Positions 25,776-34,686 of a stretch of 64,000 nucleotides of DNA are shown one piece after another. A program made the position numbers and the translations under genes. This stretch comes from Candidatus Zixiibacteriota bacterium (GTDB taxonomy: Bacteria > Zixibacteria > MSB-5A5 > GN15 > JACZUZ01), in the NCBI GenBank assembly GCA_024280775.1, contig JAJRPM010000015.1:17721-81720 (forward strand). The letters are read 5' to 3'. Every line of letters starts with the position of its first letter. Position 1 is the first letter of the stretch. The notes under the pieces were generated by a model that saw only the letters and a program-made list of their open reading frames with translations, had not been told where the DNA came from and searched no databases.

Positions 25776-28700
25776 CTATTCTCCCAATATTGCCGAGGTC
25801 AGATGATGCACCAAGCGCGAAGGGCGCCAATACTCTCGCATCCAATCATAGGTTTCCTGTTGTAGCTGTAATAGCTTGTCGGGCGCTTTCAGTAGCGCCT
25901 CTATTCCAGCCTTCAGTTCAGATTCATTTCTCACTATTCGCCAGGGCAAAGTGTCGGTACGTAGTGTCTCAGCGATTTTGTTTCTGCCGAACTTATCTAC
26001 ATAGACGAAATTGACTAATCCCAGCGCCGAGTTTTCCAGTGATGACATGCAATAGTAGCCATCATTAACTTGCATTTGATCCAGGGCGATTTGTCCCTGA
26101 CGCTTGAGGTTCAGCGATTCTTCGTAGGATAAGCCGGTCTTTATGGCTAACGCTACATTGGTATATCTTGAGCTAAGCTCACGAACCACTTTTTCCAGCT
26201 CCGCAGAGTTTTTGATTGGCGGATCAGTAGGCGTTTGGACCACTAGTGTTTTCTTTGACGGCTCAATGATTCTCTTGTAGCGTTCTGCGTCTATATCGAG
26301 CCAGGTCGGAACATAACTGGCATCATCCCAGCGACGTTTCAAATCTAGTTGCCCTGTTGCGATGCGCCACTTCTTATCATTCACGAAGTGATTATGGTAC
26401 CAATCAGCATTCATCCTAGTTGCGGTAGACCCGAAAAAGAAGGCCACGCAAGGTTTTTTAGCTGAATAGTCGGCCCAATCTAGCTTGCCCCAGAGCATGC
26501 CATCGGTGTCATCGACAATACTATTGCCACTTGCTGAACCGGCATAAGTCGAAGCGCTGAAGACCAGGACATCCGCTTTCTCCGCTAAACTTCTCAGGCG
26601 CTCATCCTCTGAACGAGTCAATTGGTTATTGATTGGGTCATTGCCGGCTGAGTCATGCAATCTCAGCGCTATGTCTCTGTCGAATCCACGCGTTTCCTTG
26701 AAAGTAACCACGCGGCAAAGGTGTTCGGTGTGTCGGTTTATCGCTCTAGCATACATTGCGGCGTTGCCACAGGGATCTGCGGTTCCTATCCAGAGGATGC
26801 GCTTTCCGCCGGGCTTTTCTTCCGGGAAATCAGGATCCACTTCATAGCCCAAACGCTCGGTTGAGCCCATAGAACATTCTCGCGGACCAGGTTGCGCTAT
26901 TGTCGTTTGTTGCGCTTGGCTCTGCCTCTCAAAATAGTCCTGCATGTATTGCTGGTATTCTTTTTGCGATTTTGGAATATCGGCTTGATGAGTCACCTGA
27001 CCGGGATGCAATCGGTAATACACCAGGGCTTTAGGAATAAACTCAAATTCAAAGTGATAGCCCATCTTGTGCCACAAGGCTCCATCGGCTCCGTAGCCAA
27101 TCTTGCCGCCCAATGACTCGTCGAAGTAGTCGGTTTTATCCAAAACACTCTTGCGGAACATCACCGAGCAACCATGAATCGGGTTGCCCTTGAACATGTC
27201 ATCGACAAAAGTGGCATTTTCTAACGGGGTCACATTGGCTCTATCCTTGAGCTGTGATTGCGCGGTCATATAGAAGAAATCGCCATATACCCAACCCAAT
27301 TGAGGCTTATTGGCCAGAACTTTAATGTTCTCCCATACTTTATCAGGATGGTACGCATCATCGGATGATAGCCAGGAAATGTATTCACCTTTTGAATGCT
27401 TGATTGCGCTATTGAGCGCCGCTGAAACGCCTTTGTTTTCCTGGGTGATAATCGTGATCTTATCAGGATATTCTGATTTGTACTTCGCGAGAACTTCCTG
27501 CGTATTATCAGTCGAGCCGTCATCAACTACTACTATTTCGCAATGGGGATAGGTTTGAGACAGAGCTGATGAAAGCGCTTCGGGCAGATAGTCCGCACGA
27601 TTGTAAGTGGGAATCACTATTGACACTAAGCCCAGATCCACAGACTTATCTATTGAGGCATCCGGTGACTCGATCGTCGACTTGATGACATTGGCAATTT
27701 CTTTGACCTGTTTTTGCAGTCCGAAGTTTGATTCTATGTGCGCACGATAAGCCTTTGCTTGCTCTGCTCTGTCACCTTCTATGCTCTTCTTTACAAGTGA
27801 CAAGCAATCTTCGGGGGTCAGATAGCGGCATGTATCAGGATAAATGTTGTCAGCTCCAAACCAATCATGTACTAAAGGAATCACACCGCTGGCCATGCCT
27901 TCGGCAATTGACAAATGAAAAGATTCAAACAATGAGGTTGAGATTACGTAATCCATCTCCTGATAGAAAGCTGGCATATCCTCTATCCAACCGTGATAGT
28001 GAATATCAATTCCTAGTTTTTGCGCCATATCTCGCATGTACAGCTCAATACGAGAGTCCTGATGTTTACCAGCGATGTGCAATTCGAATTCAGGATCCCA
28101 GTCATGGATAGCTTTGAAGCAATACAACAGTAACTGGGGATTCTTCTTGTAATTGATATAGCCAACCGAGGCGATTTTCTTGCCGTACTTTTTCCCTGCC
28201 GGTATTTGAAACTTCTTCAAATCGACAGCATTGTGGGCTATGCTACAAACTACTGAAGATGGAATCCGGCCGGTCATTAGATGCTTTACAGATTCATTTA
28301 CGAAGACAAGGTTATCTACCTTGCTCCAATCTACTTGTGAGGGCATTTCGGTGAACGCTTCGTAGCTATGCAGTCGGCAGATTATCGGGCAGAGCTTCGG
28401 AAGATGATTTGTCGCCTGAATCAATAGCGAATCACACCAATCGAACCATGCAACATCGCACCATTCCAGCATGCGTTTCATATCACCGACACTGCCCTGC
28501 TGGAATGAGCGTGTTTCATTGTTGACGCTTAGATCGGTGATAATCTCGGCCAGGAAAGAAGGTTGCGTAGCGAAAAATGCTATTTTCTTGCCTGTTACAA
28601 TGCTACTCGAACTGTCATCCGACTTTTTCTGCGCTCCTGCGTCAAGTAGCTCTGAAATAAGCCCAGAATTGACTCCCTTGACAGTTGTGGTTTTTGATTC

Positions 28701-29354
28701 AGATATATCTATGCTACTCGCTTGGTCAACACGCGTTTGCCACTGAGAAAACTCCTGTTCAGGTTGCGCTTTGCGCCATACTTTCAAGTATCTCTTCGCC
28801 CTGCGCGATTCTTTGGCATCGAAGCACAACTCCATTAGCGCCGTAAAACTCTCTTCGGGATTCTCAGCCAGGCGAATTGACTCGCAAATGGAGTCCAGCG
28901 CGGGTTTGAATTGCGCTAGTTGCGCGAATGTGACACCTAAGTCTCGAAGCATCGCAGAGTCTGCAACCCCGATATCGTAAGCGGCGCCGAATACCTCTGC
29001 GGCAACTGCATACTGCCCTTGTCGGAAATACACTAAGGCTAGATTGTGATAGGCATTGGGATTTGTCGGATCGTTTTGTAATGCGATTTTGAACCAATCG
29101 ACGGCTTCGTCCTGTTTGTCCAATGTTACAGCTAGACAACCGGCGAGCATCATTTGTTCATCGGTAGCGTCACTTCGCTTGGCTATGGCGCAAACCAATG
29201 GGTAGGCCTCTGCTGGCTCTCCACTTACCAGTAGAGCATTTGCTTCAACCGCCTTCTTGGTGTATGCCGTATCAGAGTGTTTGGAACTGCTATTATCTAA
29301 TAGGGCTGAATCTGAAGATTGGGTGTTTTCAATACTTGTTGATGCGGGTTCCAT
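25776..29354 (-). CDS. Giant multidomain glycosyltransferase (TPR, GT4-like, GT2, third GT-B-like module)
   Basis: About 1192 residues from the ATG at 29354. Modules in order: TPRs (about 30-215); a GT-B glycosyltransferase of group 1 type (about 250-560, with FELHIAGKHQDSRIELYMRD and STSLFESFHLSIAEGMASG); a GT-A family-2 domain (about 575-800, with VSIVIPTYNRADYLPEALSS, VVVDDGSTDNTQEVL, SWLSSDDAYHPDK); and a C-terminal GT-B-like module (about 850-1190, starting GKRILWIGTADPCGNAAMYA). It may assemble a multi-sugar glycan in one chain. The longer frame to 29507 overlaps fliW, so the ATG after fliW was chosen. It lies in the flagellin modification island. Confidence 0.85.
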   Translation of the reverse strand: MEPASTSIENTQSSDSALLDNSSSKHSDTAYTKKAVEANALLVSGEPAEAYPLVCAIAKRSDATDEQMMLAGCLAVTLDKQDEAVDWFKIALQNDPTNPNAYHNLALVYFRQGQYAVAAEVFGAAYDIGVADSAMLRDLGVTFAQLAQFKPALDSICESIRLAENPEESFTALMELCFDAKESRRAKRYLKVWRKAQPEQEFSQWQTRVDQASSIDISESKTTTVKGVNSGLISELLDAGAQKKSDDSSSSIVTGKKIAFFATQPSFLAEIITDLSVNNETRSFQQGSVGDMKRMLEWCDVAWFDWCDSLLIQATNHLPKLCPIICRLHSYEAFTEMPSQVDWSKVDNLVFVNESVKHLMTGRIPSSVVCSIAHNAVDLKKFQIPAGKKYGKKIASVGYINYKKNPQLLLYCFKAIHDWDPEFELHIAGKHQDSRIELYMRDMAQKLGIDIHYHGWIEDMPAFYQEMDYVISTSLFESFHLSIAEGMASGVIPLVHDWFGADNIYPDTCRYLTPEDCLSLVKKSIEGDRAEQAKAYRAHIESNFGLQKQVKEIANVIKSTIESPDASIDKSVDLGLVSIVIPTYNRADYLPEALSSALSQTYPHCEIVVVDDGSTDNTQEVLAKYKSEYPDKITIITQENKGVSAALNSAIKHSKGEYISWLSSDDAYHPDKVWENIKVLANKPQLGWVYGDFFYMTAQSQLKDRANVTPLENATFVDDMFKGNPIHGCSVMFRKSVLDKTDYFDESLGGKIGYGADGALWHKMGYHFEFEFIPKALVYYRLHPGQVTHQADIPKSQKEYQQYMQDYFERQSQAQQTTIAQPGPRECSMGSTERLGYEVDPDFPEEKPGGKRILWIGTADPCGNAAMYARAINRHTEHLCRVVTFKETRGFDRDIALRLHDSAGNDPINNQLTRSEDERLRSLAEKADVLVFSASTYAGSASGNSIVDDTDGMLWGKLDWADYSAKKPCVAFFFGSTATRMNADWYHNHFVNDKKWRIATGQLDLKRRWDDASYVPTWLDIDAERYKRIIEPSKKTLVVQTPTDPPIKNSAELEKVVRELSSRYTNVALAIKTGLSYEESLNLKRQGQIALDQMQVNDGYYCMSSLENSALGLVNFVYVDKFGRNKIAETLRTDTLPWRIVRNESELKAGIEALLKAPDKLLQLQQETYDWMREYWRPSRLVHHLTSAILGE

Positions 29355-29425
29355 TTGCGTTCCAATCGCATTTAGTCCAAGCGTATGCCGGTTGGCCCAC
29401 GCTTTGGCGCTCAACTTCCTGTGAG

Positions 29426-29968
29426 CTATACACTGACTGCTTCGTGTCTTGCTGACGTTTTCTTTGACTGTGTTTCTATTGTATCTGAAGCAAACAGTGG
29501 TTGGCAAACCGAATGACGCGAGTTGGCCAACACCAGTTGCTTGGCTTGTTTGGTGTTTGTGTTTATTACAATTGGTCCCTGAAGATTGGCTGTCATTTTT
29601 CGCGGATCTCCGGGGGCTGTGACTATTACAAAGGTTTCTACTTCTGAGCCGTCAATTACACCGATGTCCTCAACTTCTCTGGGATTGACTTCAATACTGT
29701 AGTCCTCGAAAAACAACGCAGGGTTAATCATCAGGAAAGCCAGCTCAGGCTCATCCACGGCTTGTAGCCAAATAAACGGCGCCATTTCCTCATTCTCAAC
29801 GAGGATGAAGCGCTTGTAGTTTTCAAATCCTAAGACCGGTTTTTCCAAGTCGATGATTCGGTCCACTCCGACTTTCAAATCTCCGAATCGTGTAGTTACC
29901 ACTACTTTGATTAGCATCTCTGATACATCACCTGTAGCGGTTTGTGTGTTTTCTTTCAACATTCTCAT
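29426..29968 (-). CDS. fliW: Flagellar assembly factor FliW
   Basis: FliW binds CsrA allosterically and also binds flagellin, so free flagellin releases FliW onto CsrA or the reverse. The conserved core is VVTTRFGDLKVGVDRIIDLE, PVLGFENYKRFILVENEE, FIWLQAVDEPELAFLMINP and EVETFVIVTAPGDPRKMTAN, then LQGPIVINTNTKQAKQLVL. At 180 residues it is longer than usual (about 150) through a Ser/Thr-rich C-terminal tail and an N-terminal extension. The ATG at codon 17 (29920) with AGGTGATG upstream may be the real start. It neighbours flgL and shares the window with csrA and fliC, the whole feedback circuit. Confidence 0.92.
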   Translation of the reverse strand: MRMLKENTQTATGDVSEMLIKVVVTTRFGDLKVGVDRIIDLEKPVLGFENYKRFILVENEEMAPFIWLQAVDEPELAFLMINPALFFEDYSIEVNPREVEDIGVIDGSEVETFVIVTAPGDPRKMTANLQGPIVINTNTKQAKQLVLANSRHSVCQPLFASDTIETQSKKTSARHEAVSV

Positions 29969-29990
29969 ATCCTATATGTTGTCGCTGTAT

Positions 29991-31925
29991 TTATCTCAGA
30001 AAGTCCAATAATGACGGTTGTATTATCTTTGCTGACGCTATTAGTCCTGCGCGATAGTTATTTTCATGCGATGCTAGTTTTGTCACCAGCTCAGTAATGT
30101 CTGCGTCTTCAATCTCACTCATTTGCCTGATAGCTTCGAACTCGGTGTTGCCTAATTGGGCAGCTGTCGCATCGAGCCTTTTTTGCTTTGAGCCGATACC
30201 ACCACGCAGGTTCAACAACTCACTCATGCCGGCCTTGATGACTGCCATAACTTTATCCAAGTCATCTTTGCTGATACTGTCGGCGCCGGTCTTCTCAAGC
30301 TCGTGCTTGAGTAGTATCATCGAGCCGACTAAATCCGCCGCACCGAAGATTCCCAGAGCGCTAGCTGTATCTGTGTTGTCAGCATTTTCTACAGTGAATG
30401 AATCAGTCGGACTATTGGAGATTATTTGAATACCCCCATTTGTTGCATTGATTGATGCAGTCACATTCAATCCGCTGGTATTGATAGCGTTTAGTGCATC
30501 CCCTACCGTTACGATTGTCGGGGCTGAAAGATCGACTATTCGTGAATCCATGCCTTGGGTAAGTTTGATTGACCCGAGAGTCAGGTCGTTTGCATTGTTT
30601 AACCTTGAGAGTGGTGTATTCAATGTCAGATTCGCATTTACATCAGTTCCTGCCATCTCGCCTACGAAAGATCCGGCAATCCCCAGGTTAGCGGCAGTTG
30701 AGCCAGCGCCTTCGGCGATTGTGAATGCATCGGCGGGAACTAGCGCACCACCGCTAAGAGTCGGTGCTGCAAGACCTGCTATACCTAGACTGGAGGCTCC
30801 GGTTGAGCCTGTGTTGTTTTCGAACACTAAATCCAATGGAGTTCCATTGGTGTCAGTTATATCTATTCCTGTTCCGGCAGAATTGATTGCGGCGGTCACA
30901 TTGCTGACACCGTTTGAAGCTAGTTGAGTGTTTATGGCCCCAATGATATCACCTAGTGTGCTTGAACCGGAGGCGTCGATTTGGAAGTCAATAGCCCCGG
31001 ATTGACTGCGCACGTGAATTCCGCCTTGCAGATCTACTCCGGCGCCACCATTTAGGTTGGCCACCGAGGTGGTCAAAGACACTTGCCCTGTGGGCGTGGC
31101 CTTGAAGACTATATTGTTACTTCCACCGATACTGGCCGTTAGGTTTGTTATCCCTCCGGCGGTTAGGGCATTGTTTATTTGTGTAATAGCATCATTAACG
31201 GTAGTCGGCGCTGATGGGACGCTTAAATCTATGGCAACAGTGACACCCAGGTTGTCATCAGTGACGCTGAAGGTATTTATGTCCACCCCTGTTCCACCCT
31301 GCAGGTCCGCTAGTAGTGTTGCTCCGTCAATTCCAACCTGTAAATCGCTGTCGGAGCCCTGAATCGACAAGCGCTTCAAAAGTGTTTCCTGCGCATTCAA
31401 GTTCATCTGAACAGTGACACCATCATCAATCTCGACAGACATCGCCCCATTATCGCCGACATATCTGATTCCATCGGGTGAGTTTATTATTGGCGAGGTA
31501 TCGGTGCGGTGCCCGGCAAAGACTTTTCTGCCGTTTTGCTCGGTGTTGACCAATTGGAGCATACGCTCAATTACAGATTCTACTTCATTGAGAAACGCAG
31601 GCCTAGCTTCCGGGGAATCATTGCTTTCGTTTGAGACAGCCAGCGCTATGTCCATTGTCTGTCGCGCGAGGTTGTTCATATCGGTCAGGATAGTTTCATA
31701 ACCTGCCAATTGGCTACCACCCAGGCTGATATTGGTATTGAATTGCTCAATGCGTGATAGCTGACTGCGAAACTCCAATGTTCTTTGCAAGCCAAGTGGA
31801 TCATCGGACGGACGGTTCATACGTTTACCGGTCGTCATCTTCTCCTGAATATCCATAAACGCAGAAAGAGAACGTTGTAGATTCACCAAAGTCAGATTGG
31901 CTATCATGTTATTTGTTACACGCAT
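29991..31925 (-). CDS. flgL: Flagellar hook-filament junction protein FlgL, enlarged
   Basis: FlgL (HAP3) joins hook to filament with FlgK. The N-terminal flagellin-like part (MRVTNNMIANLTLVNLQRSL, MNRPSDDPLGLQRTLEFRSQ) and the C-terminal part (ADITELVTKLASHENNYRAG) are clear. Total length is 644 residues, twice the usual 300-320. The extra 330 residues lie in the middle and contain about three repeats of the flagellin IN-motif type (NDAITQINNALTAGGITNLT; GDIIGAINTQLASNGVSNVT; GDALNAINTSGLNVTASINA). This enlarged surface domain parallels the enlarged flagellin. Confidence 0.93.
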   Translation of the reverse strand: MRVTNNMIANLTLVNLQRSLSAFMDIQEKMTTGKRMNRPSDDPLGLQRTLEFRSQLSRIEQFNTNISLGGSQLAGYETILTDMNNLARQTMDIALAVSNESNDSPEARPAFLNEVESVIERMLQLVNTEQNGRKVFAGHRTDTSPIINSPDGIRYVGDNGAMSVEIDDGVTVQMNLNAQETLLKRLSIQGSDSDLQVGIDGATLLADLQGGTGVDINTFSVTDDNLGVTVAIDLSVPSAPTTVNDAITQINNALTAGGITNLTASIGGSNNIVFKATPTGQVSLTTSVANLNGGAGVDLQGGIHVRSQSGAIDFQIDASGSSTLGDIIGAINTQLASNGVSNVTAAINSAGTGIDITDTNGTPLDLVFENNTGSTGASSLGIAGLAAPTLSGGALVPADAFTIAEGAGSTAANLGIAGSFVGEMAGTDVNANLTLNTPLSRLNNANDLTLGSIKLTQGMDSRIVDLSAPTIVTVGDALNAINTSGLNVTASINATNGGIQIISNSPTDSFTVENADNTDTASALGIFGAADLVGSMILLKHELEKTGADSISKDDLDKVMAVIKAGMSELLNLRGGIGSKQKRLDATAAQLGNTEFEAIRQMSEIEDADITELVTKLASHENNYRAGLIASAKIIQPSLLDFLR

Positions 31926-31963
31926 TGTTTTACCTGTATTGAGGCTAGACGGATTATCTTGAT

Positions 31964-32137
31964 TTAGTCTTCGTGGTAGACAAAACCGGAGTCGTATCCG
32001 TTTTTCTTAAAACGCTCCATGATTGTCTCACGCTTGCGCCGTTTGTCATTGTCATCTTGCTTGCGCCTGCGGTCATCTTTATTATCCTCCGCGCTTTGCG
32101 AATCACGACCGTCAAGCTTGCTTTTCTTCCCAAACAT
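31964..32137 (-). CDS. Small charged protein between csrA and flgL
   Basis: Fifty-seven residues; no family recognised. It begins MFGKKSKLDGRDS, has a run of charged residues (KDDRRRKQDDNDKRRKRE), and ends with KKNGYDSGFVYHED, which looks like a defined C-terminal motif. ATG at 32137 is preceded by GGGAG with eight bases spacing. It is separated by 18 bp from csrA and by 38 bp from flgL, all on one strand, so translation within the operon is likely. The charge pattern could bind RNA or a partner such as CsrA or FliW; this is inference. Confidence 0.65.
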   Translation of the reverse strand: MFGKKSKLDGRDSQSAEDNKDDRRRKQDDNDKRRKRETIMERFKKNGYDSGFVYHED

Positions 32138-32155
32138 TCTCGTATCTCCCGTTAC

Positions 32156-32476
32156 TTACTTTTGCTTGCCTCTGTCCTCGGCTCCCGGGTTGTTGCGCTT
32201 GCCTTTTTTCAGCGAGACTCGCGCTTTGTCGGACGTTGAACCTGTAATTTTCCCTTTGAGCGAGGAAACCACACTCAGGATGTCATCCTTAAGTGTCTTC
32301 GAGGCTTTACGGTTTTCCTCTTGAATCTTGACATAGATTTCCTCTCGATGTACGATTACATCAAGAGGAGCATCAACTCCCAAACGAACCTGTCGACCAT
32401 ATACGCCAAGCACAGTGACTTTGATATTGTCACCGATGGTGATTGACTCACCCAACTTCCGTGTTAAAATCAGCAC
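32156..32476 (-). CDS. csrA: Carbon storage regulator CsrA with extended C-terminus
   Basis: CsrA is a dimeric RNA-binding repressor of GGA-containing leaders. The core [20 protein letters not shown] followed by [19 protein letters not shown] and [14 protein letters not shown] is complete, including the RNA-contacting RLGVDAP region. Length is 106 residues instead of 60-80; the last 40 residues form a Lys/Ser-rich tail. The start is GTG (32474-32476) behind a strong GGAGG; that ACGGAGGG itself is a possible CsrA target. It lies among flgK, flgL and fliW, the arrangement of the FliW-CsrA flagellin switch. Confidence 0.95.
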   Translation of the reverse strand: MLILTRKLGESITIGDNIKVTVLGVYGRQVRLGVDAPLDVIVHREEIYVKIQEENRKASKTLKDDILSVVSSLKGKITGSTSDKARVSLKKGKRNNPGAEDRGKQK

Positions 32477-32509
32477 CTCACCCTCCGTGGTGGTTTGCCG
32501 TTATCGTTT

Positions 32510-32530
32510 GAATTGCAACTTCTGCAATTC
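32510..32530 (-). other. Perfect hairpin in the csrA leader
   Basis: Arms GAATTGCA (32510-32517) and TGCAATTC (32523-32530) form an 8-bp stem with a five-base loop, 34 bases upstream of the csrA GTG. It has no T-run, so it is more likely an mRNA stability or regulatory structure than a terminator. Confidence 0.55.
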
Positions 32531-32593
32531 GCTGTTTATTGTAATGCTAAATCTATTTGCTACTTTGTTTATTACTCTGTATTAGGATGCGCT

Positions 32594-34003
32594 CTATCTA
32601 CCAACGATACCCATAGTCTTGATTACTGTTTCGAATGCTTGATCTACGGTAGTGATAACACGCGCGGCGGCGTCATATGCATGTTGCGCTTTGATTAGAT
32701 TGGTCATCTCTTCGTCAAGCGACACACCCTGCACTGCTTCTTTGCTTGCGGTTATCTGCTCTACTACTAGCTGGAAGTTAGCGCGGAAATTCTTAGCCTG
32801 GCGTGTCTCAACACCTACTCCGCCAACCATTGCTCCATAGAATTCGTTGAAAGTTCGAGAACCACCACCCAAGAGACGAGTTGAACGCATTCTTGATAGC
32901 GCCAACGCATTTGAGGCGTCACCGGGCTCGCCGGATTGCGATGCCGCGATTAATGACACATCGTTAAGCACACCGATATCAACCGCAAACGTTTGGGCGC
33001 TCACTGAGGCAGGGTCAAAGAAATTGTTTCCTGTTGGAGCGTTCGCCGCTCCAGCGGACTTCAGTCCAAAACCGGTAGAATGCACTTTGTTAACTTCGGT
33101 CGCTATGGTGCGAGCCAATTCGTCCAGTTGATTGATGTATTTGGGAATGACTTCATCCCTTGTTTCAACGAGTCCTTTTATCTCACCGTTAAGGTTTTTT
33201 ATCTTAACATCTGTCCCTTTCAGAACAATTGAACTCTTTTGCCGACCATTTATGGTTTCGGTCTTGGTGGCAATTTCATATTGGACGTTGCCATCCACTA
33301 GCGCCATGCTACCTATGTAGACACGCGCGGCGCCATTGGTGTCCTCTACCACATTGACATCCACCAAATCTGAGAGCTTGTCTATCAGCAGGTCTCTTCT
33401 GTCACGAATATCGTTGGCCCGGTTTCCACCTAGCTCCATGCGTGCAACTTGTTGATTGAGGTCTGCTATTTCAGAGCTGAGTCGATTAACTTCACCTACA
33501 CGATTACCTAGATCACGATCCACTGAGTCTCGCAAAGAGTTTAGCTGAGCGCTGAGCTGTCTGAAATCATTGGTGAGTGTCACTGCTTTGGCGACTATGT
33601 CGGTGCGAGCGGTATTTGACTCCGGCGCATTTTCGAGTTGGGCAAAAGAGTTGAAAAGATCATCCAGATGGGTTCTCAGTGAAGTCTCTCCCGGCTCGTT
33701 AAACATGGTTTCCATTTGAGAAACTATCTTTTCACGAAACTGCCATCTGCCAAGTGACTTGTTTTCTTGACGCAACTGATCCCCCAAGAACAAATCACGC
33801 ACTTGCCTGATATCCTGAACCTGCACACCCGTGCCTATCAGCCCGAGGCCGGTTTTCAACGGTTGTGACGCCGCCAGACTAACCCTTTGCCGTGAGTATC
33901 CTGGAGTGTTTACATTGGCGATGTTCTGGCCAATCGTACTTAGTGTCAACTGATGGCTTAGAAGAGCGCGTTTGCCGGCTTCTAATGTTTGGAAGAGACC
34001 CAT
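32594..34003 (-). CDS. flgK: Flagellar hook-associated protein 1 FlgK
   Basis: FlgK (HAP1) caps the hook and begins the hook-filament junction. It has 469 residues. The N-terminus has the rod/hook family signature LTLSTIGQNIANVNTPGYSRQRV, and the C-terminus NFRANFQLVVEQITASKEAVQ then GVSLDEEMTNLIKAQHAYDAAARVI. A coiled-coil region lies between. It starts 4 bp after flgN and precedes csrA by 117 bp. Late assembly suits the sigma-28-type promoter found before flgN. Confidence 0.95.
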   Translation of the reverse strand: MGLFQTLEAGKRALLSHQLTLSTIGQNIANVNTPGYSRQRVSLAASQPLKTGLGLIGTGVQVQDIRQVRDLFLGDQLRQENKSLGRWQFREKIVSQMETMFNEPGETSLRTHLDDLFNSFAQLENAPESNTARTDIVAKAVTLTNDFRQLSAQLNSLRDSVDRDLGNRVGEVNRLSSEIADLNQQVARMELGGNRANDIRDRRDLLIDKLSDLVDVNVVEDTNGAARVYIGSMALVDGNVQYEIATKTETINGRQKSSIVLKGTDVKIKNLNGEIKGLVETRDEVIPKYINQLDELARTIATEVNKVHSTGFGLKSAGAANAPTGNNFFDPASVSAQTFAVDIGVLNDVSLIAASQSGEPGDASNALALSRMRSTRLLGGGSRTFNEFYGAMVGGVGVETRQAKNFRANFQLVVEQITASKEAVQGVSLDEEMTNLIKAQHAYDAAARVITTVDQAFETVIKTMGIVGR

Positions 34004-34007
34004 ATTG

Positions 34008-34529
34008 CTATACTCTCCTATCCAATGTCAGGCTTAGTCGTCTTGCGCCTGCGCCTGTTCTAGTATGTGTCGCGCCTTTGGCGCTATATTCGGCGCCCTT
34101 TTGTGATGAATTGCCCATTCTGTTTATCATCTTGAGAGTCTCGGAGACTAACACACGTGATTTTTCAATTAGAAATGAATTGCGCTGACGTCCTTCTTCG
34201 ATCTTTTCATTTAGATCCAGAATAGTGTCACGCATCATACTCAACTGAGCGCCCTGCTCAGCTGAAACTGACTCCAGTAAACGACTCACTGTCACATCAC
34301 CCTCAATATCATTTTGTCGGGCGACTTCCTGAATCAAATTGCGACGGCGTACATCCAGGATTCTACTAAACGCGAGTTTTTCTCTTTGCTCTGCTGTAAC
34401 CTGGTTCAGACCGTCGATGTTATTTGTAACCAGCATTTCCTTCTGCCGGTCAAGCAAATCCAGGAAGGAGGCGAATAGTCCCGCCTCTTGATTCAATACT
34501 TGTATTAGTTCACTCACATCGACCGCCAT
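34008..34529 (-). CDS. flgN: FlgN-like export chaperone
   Basis: FlgN is the cytoplasmic chaperone of FlgK and FlgL. The helical protein contains LIQVLNQEAGLFASFLDLLDR, KLAFSRILDVRRRNLIQEVA and a long C-terminal helix, typical of the family. The ATG at 34529 was chosen over a TTG eight codons upstream (34553). Length is 173 residues. The last 26 residues, beginning YSAKGATHTRTG and ending LDRRV, share a YSAKG...RV tail with the unknown protein at 47367-47753. It heads the flgN-flgK-csrA-flgL-fliW group behind a sigma-28-type promoter. Confidence 0.82.
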   Translation of the reverse strand: MAVDVSELIQVLNQEAGLFASFLDLLDRQKEMLVTNNIDGLNQVTAEQREKLAFSRILDVRRRNLIQEVARQNDIEGDVTVSRLLESVSAEQGAQLSMMRDTILDLNEKIEEGRQRNSFLIEKSRVLVSETLKMINRMGNSSQKGAEYSAKGATHTRTGAGARRLSLTLDRRV

Positions 34530-34596
34530 AATTGTTAACTCGTTTTTGTTCAATTTAGCCAGCGTAACGTCTTAACTACGTCAGTCTTTGGCTGTA

Positions 34597-34616
34597 ATAT
34601 GGGTTTCGGCCCATAT
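34597..34616 (-). other. Hairpin with repeated CCCATAT units in flgN leader
   Basis: ATATGGG and CCCATAT (34597-34616) form a 7-bp stem with a six-base loop. CCCATAT occurs three times between about 34594 and 34640 on the minus strand (CCCCATATTGGGCCAT, CCCCATATGGGCCG, CCCATATTACAG), so alternative pairings are possible. It lies between the flgN promoter and start codon. Confidence 0.5.
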
Positions 34617-34653
34617 GGGGATGGCCCAATATGGGGAGTTTCCCCTACTTCTT

Positions 34654-34680
34654 GTGTCGGTAACTGCTTGACTTCCTTTA
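34654..34680 (-). promoter_or_regulatory. Sigma-28-type promoter of flgN-flgK
   Basis: The minus strand reads TAAAGGAA, 11 bases, ACCGACAC, against TAAAGTTT-N11-GCCGATAA. It lies 6 bp beyond the flgJ stop, exactly where the early flgF-flgJ group ends and the late flgN-flgK-flgL group begins. Confidence 0.55.
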
Positions 34681-34686
34681 GGTATT

